Under the pieces are notes generated by a model. That model worked only from the letters and a program-made list of their open reading frames with translations, made no database searches and had not been told where the DNA came from. A stretch of 64,000 bases of DNA from NCBI GenBank assembly GCA_949825045.1, contig OX463822.1, positions 32,118,703 through 32,182,702 on the forward strand, in the 5' to 3' direction. The position numbers were made by a program, and so were the translations under genes. Source of the DNA: Argyresthia goedartella (taxonomy: Eukaryota; Arthropoda; Insecta; Lepidoptera; Argyresthiidae). Below are positions 61,301 to 64,000 of this stretch, piece by piece. Each line of letters starts with the position of its first letter. Positions within the stretch are counted from its first letter, which is position 1.

Positions 61301-64000
61301 TAGTTCTGTGTTGAGTAAGATTGACACCATGCACTGTTGTCATTTATGTCTTGAATCAATGTTCGAAGTTCGAATGTCTGTACTGCTGTAGATATTTACA
61401 CATACTTAGCAAACGTAATTTTTTGCCTCTTCTCTACATTGGACCACTTTGGGAGAGGAATATTATATATTGTTAGATAAAGTGGTTTTTAAATTGCTCA
61501 TATGACAATTTCAAAATCTCCAGAGTAATCCTGTTGTAGCAGAGAATGCATTGACTCTTGAAAGAATTGCCAACTTTCGTGAGTCTTAACCCGGGTGAAA
61601 CCAGCCTGTGAATATTTCTGACGTTAACATTACAGCTATCGCTAATTTTGGAAAATGTTAAAAGGTTCTTGCGTAAATACGCTATATTTACGAAAACCAA
61701 TTAAGCTACAGTTAGTAAGTCAATTTCTTTAAAAAGTTCTCTTAGCGACTCTGTGCGTTTCAAATTATAAGCTGCAGCGATGGGCTAGCCCCGTCACGAA
61801 AAATGGGTATTGAATAACTGTCTGAACGTGGGCACAATTGTGCCTCTGCCACCCCGTATGGGAAAAGGCGTGACGCTATGTGATGTTATTACTCAGTCTC
61901 ACCTTCTGTCCCTGCACATTGCTGATGAACGGCGACATATCTTCAACAGCTCGCAGCATGTCGGTGCACGCCGCGTGCGTCTCCTCCGCCGCCGCCATGA
62001 CAGGCGCGGAAATGTTCATAGCGGCGCTGACCACGTCCAGCAGGGAGCCGCCTGCGAGAGAGATTAAATAAAGAACATTTACTTACAGGCACACACATTG
62101 CTTCTGGCCCCACTCTCGGATACCCAGTGTCGTGGGAACCAGAAACAGCGAGGTCACAAACATGTAAACATACAGAACTGGGGGTTTTTCTGCCTCCCCA
62201 GCCGGGATTCGAACCCAGGAACTCTCTTAGGAAGCACAGCTTCGACGGCAACCTCAGCACGACCACAGAGGTCTTCGATAGATAGAGGTGTTCTTTATCT
62301 TTATCAATCTGGGTAGAAGAACATCGAAATTCATCGACAAAAATATTAAAATCAAAATTCTCCCCTCCCAATTTTTTTATAACCAACCAACCAAATAAGG
62401 TACCAACAGCAAAAAATAATTAAAACTTTAGAATTTCTTGATTCGTGATGATGAAAGACACGAAGTGCTGCCAGAACTAAAAAAGTTGCAGAAAAAGTAG
62501 TGTAGAACTGTAAACTAAAATTACGTTTATTATGAAATAATAGTGATTTTTTCGATTTTTTAGTAATTGCAGATTACAATATTGACATCATCACGAATCA
62601 GTCAATTTCACTACGAAAAACCCTTCCATTCCGAAATTTCTTGTTGCAATTGGTACCCAGATAGCGCATTTCAATATTAAAATGGCTATAAAAAAATTGG
62701 GACGGTGTAGTTTTTTTTTGTTGTTGATAAATTTCGATATTCTTTAACCCAGATCATTATGAAGATTCACACTGTATTACATGTAAATACTCAACAGAAA
62801 GTGCGTCAGTAACGTTGTGCACAAAATTGTTATATTACAAACGAGCAAATGTTCTCGGGCTGGAGGCTCCGTACATTTACTGTCCATTTAAATAAATATA
62901 TATCAAAATCAATGAAACACGGAAACGGCTGGACCGATTGTGATAAACTTTTTTAAGCTATTAGTTGAAGCCGTAGGAGTTCTTATGGAGAGGAAAAAAT
63001 GCAAAGGGAACAGCCGAAAAAAACAAAATTCAGTTCAGTTCATCCTTTTCCATATAGATGTTGATGGTAGTCCGGATAGCTTTTGCAGAACGACTTCGTC
63101 AGCTAGTAAACAATAGAAAGCACATTTATTCACCTGTTACAATATTCAAGGCCATAAACAAAACAACTGGGTATTAAAAGAACAAAAAAGACAAAACACA
63201 ATAACAAAATGGAAATGAGCAGAACGTCGTGGCGAGTTTCAAATGGCTCACAAAGTCCAGTAACAAGCAACCAATAAAATCAGTTGCACAGCACTATTCT
63301 TTTAACTGTGAATTCAATCCTGATAGCTTTAAAAACACGCCACGCGGTGTGTATCACAGTTCGCAACAGCGCTTCGGCTCCAACTCAACATGTGTTACAA
63401 GACCTCCAGGAGATCCTGGAACACATATACTCTGTCGGCACCTAATCACCTATTAAATAAATAAATAAGTTAATTAATCACTATATCTGCAAAATAGATA
63501 GGGAAATAAGCTATAATATAACAACTCACCGAGATCACTCTCTTCGACGATATACTGCATATAATTCCTGATTGCCTTCGCAATGAACATCACATCATCC
63601 GGATCCGTAATATCCGCAATGGGGTAGGTCTTCTCTTTTATCAACAACGCCAGTCTTTCCGTCGCATTCACCGCCGAATATTGCACCAAACTAACATTCA
63701 ACAACGCAAATTGCTGTAGCAACTTTGTCACATTACTGGTATAGGAACAAGAGGCAGTATTCGCGTTGCCCCATGTTGAATTAGCCCTGCATTCTCTATA
63801 AGCTAAGCCGTCGCCGCTTCGACAAGGTACCGACGCGGTGTGGTTTAGCAGGATCTGCGGCCAGGCGTAAAGTCCTTTATTGTCGATAGTATGGTCTGTG
63901 GGGCAATATTTGGTAATGTTTGAGATAACAACAATGGAAATTGTGTAGTTGTGCTTTATGTGGGTCATATCTGTGTAGGAACAAATCCAATTTCCCGTGT
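49990..64000 (-). CDS. ADGRA3: Adhesion G-protein-coupled receptor A (ADGRA2/3-like), 5' partial
   Basis: In-phase minus-strand exons: 63530-64000 (open at the window end), 61903-62051, 59422-59610, 57237-57468, 56708-56836, 55412-55539, 49990-52665; about 1323 residues here. Order: end of an Ig-like domain (GNWIC), hormone-receptor domain (YCPTDHT to C-S-Y), GAIN-like region, GPS-like segment, 7TM, and a cytoplasmic tail of about 540 residues ending GETTV. Vertebrate GPR124/GPR125 share this order and the ETTV end, which binds PDZ proteins such as Dlg; they act in Wnt signalling and polarity. Insects have one such gene (CG15744 in Drosophila, from memory). LRRs should lie upstream. The function in this species is inferred. 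Confidence 0.9.
53262..53590 (+). pseudogene. RTE-type retrotransposon 3' fragment
   Basis: Reads TYGAETWTITKANIHKI, then LQDRIRNTEIRRLIKVVD and VGWAGHLAREDDGKW, the C-terminal signature of RTE/BovB-type elements, with a frameshift near 53325. It lies in the receptor's last intron. Confidence 0.78.
53636..53745 (-). mobile_element. LINE-A 3' fragment
   Basis: AATAAATAATTTAAAAAATA, TTAACAGCAAGGACTGTGCT and CATACAGTCCCATCATTTAA match 1950-2045. Confidence 0.75.
53755..54310 (-). mobile_element. LINE-B 3' end
   Basis: ATACTTTATTG is doubled at the end (53750-53780); the UTR (AGGCGAGCTTATCTCTAACA) and TTTGTTCCAGAGACTGATAG follow. Closely related to 39735-40100. Confidence 0.75.
54480..55140 (-). 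pseudogene. Reverse transcriptase fragment, LINE-B-like
   Basis: The minus ORF 54650-54952 (100 codons) has FQSVCHSTVTALLKVTDI and LLDFSSAFNCVDFDIL (RT motif A with the Asp present). The upstream continuation to 55140 is RT-like but stopped. The order on the strand matches the neighbouring LINE-B end, so it may be one element with a gap. Confidence 0.75.
55265..55306. repeat. (AT)n microsatellite
   Basis: About 21 AT units. Confidence 0.95.
55412..55539 (-). CDS. ADGRA3: ADGRA3-like exon: GPS-like segment
   Basis: 128 nt; acceptor TTGTCTGCAG, donor TTTAAG|GTAAGT. Encodes ECKVSHVVGDMVFVSCTRLA, then YVGLIRSVETG. The two Cys are conserved, but the HL-T/S cleavage site is absent (CTRLA), so self-cleavage is unlikely, as in vertebrate members with degenerate GPS. 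Confidence 0.86.
55540..56707. other. Intron, nothing recognised
   Basis: Short ORFs on both strands (61-65 codons) without domains. Confidence 0.5.
56708..56836 (-). CDS. ADGRA3: ADGRA3-like exon: GAIN
   Basis: 129 nt; acceptor TTTCCCCCCGCAG, donor GGGG|GTAAGT. Encodes KSNVAGPLLEPVLACVRADA and RAAVWERRSRRWRDD. It matches the 'VNVTLR...AARWDF' segment before the GPS. GC-rich. Confidence 0.83.
57237..57468 (-). CDS. ADGRA3: ADGRA3-like exon: GAIN
   Basis: 232 nt; acceptor TCTCCCCCAG, donor GTTAT|GTGAGT. Encodes IPQSLLYSSTDAGTLLSASG, LQTLAVSMYSSAALLPLLPA and MEIASPVVGFQL. It corresponds to 'IQLP-SLF...LQLIAFRNGKLFP...TPVI' of vertebrate members. Confidence 0.85.
57537..57605 (+). repeat. Repeat family D fragment
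   Basis: GTAGCCTATTAATGTACCCA and GGCCTTTACCCGATCATGGG match the start of 10200-10400. Confidence 0.6.
57760..58660 (+). repeat. Degenerate tandem repeat of about 90-125 bp, about eight units
   Basis: TATAGCTTATACCCTGA-type blocks at about 57783, 58031, 58132, 58226, 58331, 58421, 58543 and 58636 alternate with TTTTATCCCGAAAA-type and CCCGTAGGATGATCATTGGA blocks. Intronic in the receptor gene. Confidence 0.75.
57822..57945 (+). mobile_element. LINE-A 3' end, plus orientation
   Basis: AAATCAATCTGTGGGAGTTT, CTACGCCCTTCTTCTCCCAC and ATGTAAATATCTACAGTAAT are the reverse of 1745-1890. It interrupts the tandem array between its first and second units. Confidence 0.8.
58976..59500 (-). repeat. 112-bp tandem array copying an ADGRA3-like exon end and its donor
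   Basis: On the minus strand each unit has a splice acceptor-like TTCCCAACAG, 81 nt homologous to the end of the exon at 59422-59610 (CTSTNRTVAPLPSVSDALIH, then ASVQ) and the donor CAG|GTGACG. Equivalent exon ends are at 59422 (the real exon), 59310, 59198, 59086 and 58992. The first three steps are exactly 112 bp and the last is 94 bp (18-bp deletion). Copies ending at 59310 and 59086 keep the acceptor AG; those at 59198 and 58992 read CAACGG. Confidence 0.88.
59422..59610 (-). CDS. ADGRA3: ADGRA3-like exon: GAIN
   Basis: 189 nt, phase 0 on both sides; acceptor AATTTCGCAG, donor GTTCAG|GTGACG. Encodes SNMAVERFPVREGFSGVTCV and CTSTNRTVAPLPSVSDALIH. It matches 'SPNIALEAYVI-STGF-GMTC' in vertebrate members. 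Confidence 0.87.
59935..60270 (-). pseudogene. Reverse transcriptase fragment
   Basis: On the minus strand it shows FPDLMKHTKPLS, GDRDDPTNFRPVSVLPAFSK and QQFGFTKGRSA-like blocks (start of the RT domain), with a stop. The family is close to LINE-A but not identical. Confidence 0.72.
60357..60790. mobile_element. 434-bp foldback element
   Basis: TACATTGTTGTAAAGGCTGG pairs with CCAGCCTCTACAACAGTGTA; inner arms CATCTGTTGACATCTGACAG and CTGTCAGATTTCAACAGATG also pair. ORFs of 77 and 121 codons on opposite strands are palindrome by-products. Confidence 0.78.
60879..60945. repeat. Perfect 25-bp inverted repeat
   Basis: Arms GAAATCCACTAGACTGAGTT... (60879-60903) and its reverse complement (60921-60945), 17-nt loop. 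Confidence 0.9.
60944..60996 (+). mobile_element. tRNA-like SINE head (type 3), partial
   Basis: TCACGCTCGCTTCTCACGCA, then GGAGATGCAGGTTCGAATCC. Same head as 10412-10490. It starts at the end of the 25-bp inverted repeat. Confidence 0.65.
61143..61330 (-). mobile_element. LINE-A 3' fragment 1
   Basis: TTCTCTACATTAGACCACTG and GATTAATTTTTAGATCTCTT match 1815-1885 and on; diverged. Confidence 0.7.
61380..61770 (-). mobile_element. LINE-A 3' fragment 2
   Basis: ACTGCTGTAGATATTTACAC and CTTCTCTACATTGGACCACT, then the C-terminal region: minus ORF 61473-61700 has LRKNLLTFSKISDSCNVNVR, a close match to the end of LINE-A. A second insertion abuts fragment 1 in the same orientation. Confidence 0.8.
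61903..62051 (-). CDS. ADGRA3: ADGRA3-like exon
   Basis: 149 nt; acceptor CTCTCGCAG, donor CAGAAG|GTGAGA. Encodes LLDVVSAAMNISAPVMAAAE and HAACTDMLRAVEDMSPFISN. It matches the helical N-terminal GAIN part (LGDVMVDIASNIM-like). Confidence 0.85.
62078..62278 (-). mobile_element. tRNA-derived SINE (type 1), reverse
   Basis: CTTCTGGCCCCACTCTCGGA, GTCGTGGGAACCAGAAACAG, B-box GGGATTCGAACCCAGGAACT and head end CCACAGAGGTC. It lies 26 bp upstream of the exon at 61903-62051 in the receptor intron. A minus ORF 61943-62386 runs through both and is not a gene. Confidence 0.85.
62290..63529. other. Intron, nothing recognised
   Basis: A plus ORF 63229-63456 (75 codons) has no domain. CACGGAAACGGCTGGACCG at about 62916 looks like the start of a dispersed repeat. 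Confidence 0.45.
63530..64000 (-). CDS. ADGRA3: ADGRA3-like exon: Ig end, hormone-receptor domain, GAIN start
   Basis: Donor CTCG|GTGAGT; open to the window edge. Residues 3-6 (NWIC) fit the Ig F-strand Cys. HormR runs over residues 31-86 with Cys 32, 59, 70 and 84, WP at 46-47 and W76-G77. Then LLQQFALLNVSLVQYSAVNA starts the GAIN helices. Four NxS/T sites are visible. Confidence 0.9.

Noticed and set aside
61943..62386. 147-codon minus-strand ORF
   Set aside because: It runs from a SINE through a splice acceptor into the receptor exon in another frame. The exon frame at 61903-62051 matches the GAIN region; this one matches nothing.

Overview
This is eukaryotic DNA, almost certainly from an insect and most likely a moth or butterfly. 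It is AT-rich, densely packed with short interspersed and foldback repeats, and holds two multi-exon genes with ordinary GT-AG introns. The lepidopteran call rests on the SINE style (tRNA-like head, A-run, then a conserved block), several repeat families I associate with lepidopteran genomes, and two proteins that look insect-like. It is an inference, not a database result.

Layout: 1-29.7 kb holds no recognisable host gene. It is a mosaic of a broken APE-type non-LTR retrotransposon (1.7-4.9 kb, minus strand), tRNA-derived SINEs, foldback/MITE-like elements, a degraded IS630/Tc1-mariner transposase (24.4-25.5 kb) and several nested insertions.

29.7-46.8 kb (plus strand) carries a seven-exon gene that I assembled from splice sites and phase: 1107 nt, 368 residues. 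Its product is an EPHX4-like alpha/beta-hydrolase-fold protein with an N-terminal membrane anchor. The positions of the family's HG-P motif, nucleophilic Asp and acid/His residues are all substituted, so it reads as an intact pseudoenzyme. A decayed duplicate of exon 5 and large repeat insertions sit in its introns.

50.0-64.0 kb (minus strand) carries the 3' part of an adhesion GPCR of group A (ADGRA2/3-like, GPR124/125). Seven exons in the window encode the end of an Ig-like domain, a hormone-receptor domain, a GAIN-like region with a non-canonical GPS, seven membrane segments and a long tail ending in ETTV. The gene continues beyond 64000. A 112-bp tandem array has copied the 3' part of one GAIN exon together with its splice donor.

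The two genes are convergent, with stop codons about 3.2 kb apart. I see no sign that they act in one pathway. The most unusual items are the catalytically stripped EPHX4-like protein, the tandem exon-cassette array in the receptor, the poison-type duplicate of exon 5, and an 837-bp inverted-repeat element whose inner end has expanded into a 42-bp minisatellite.
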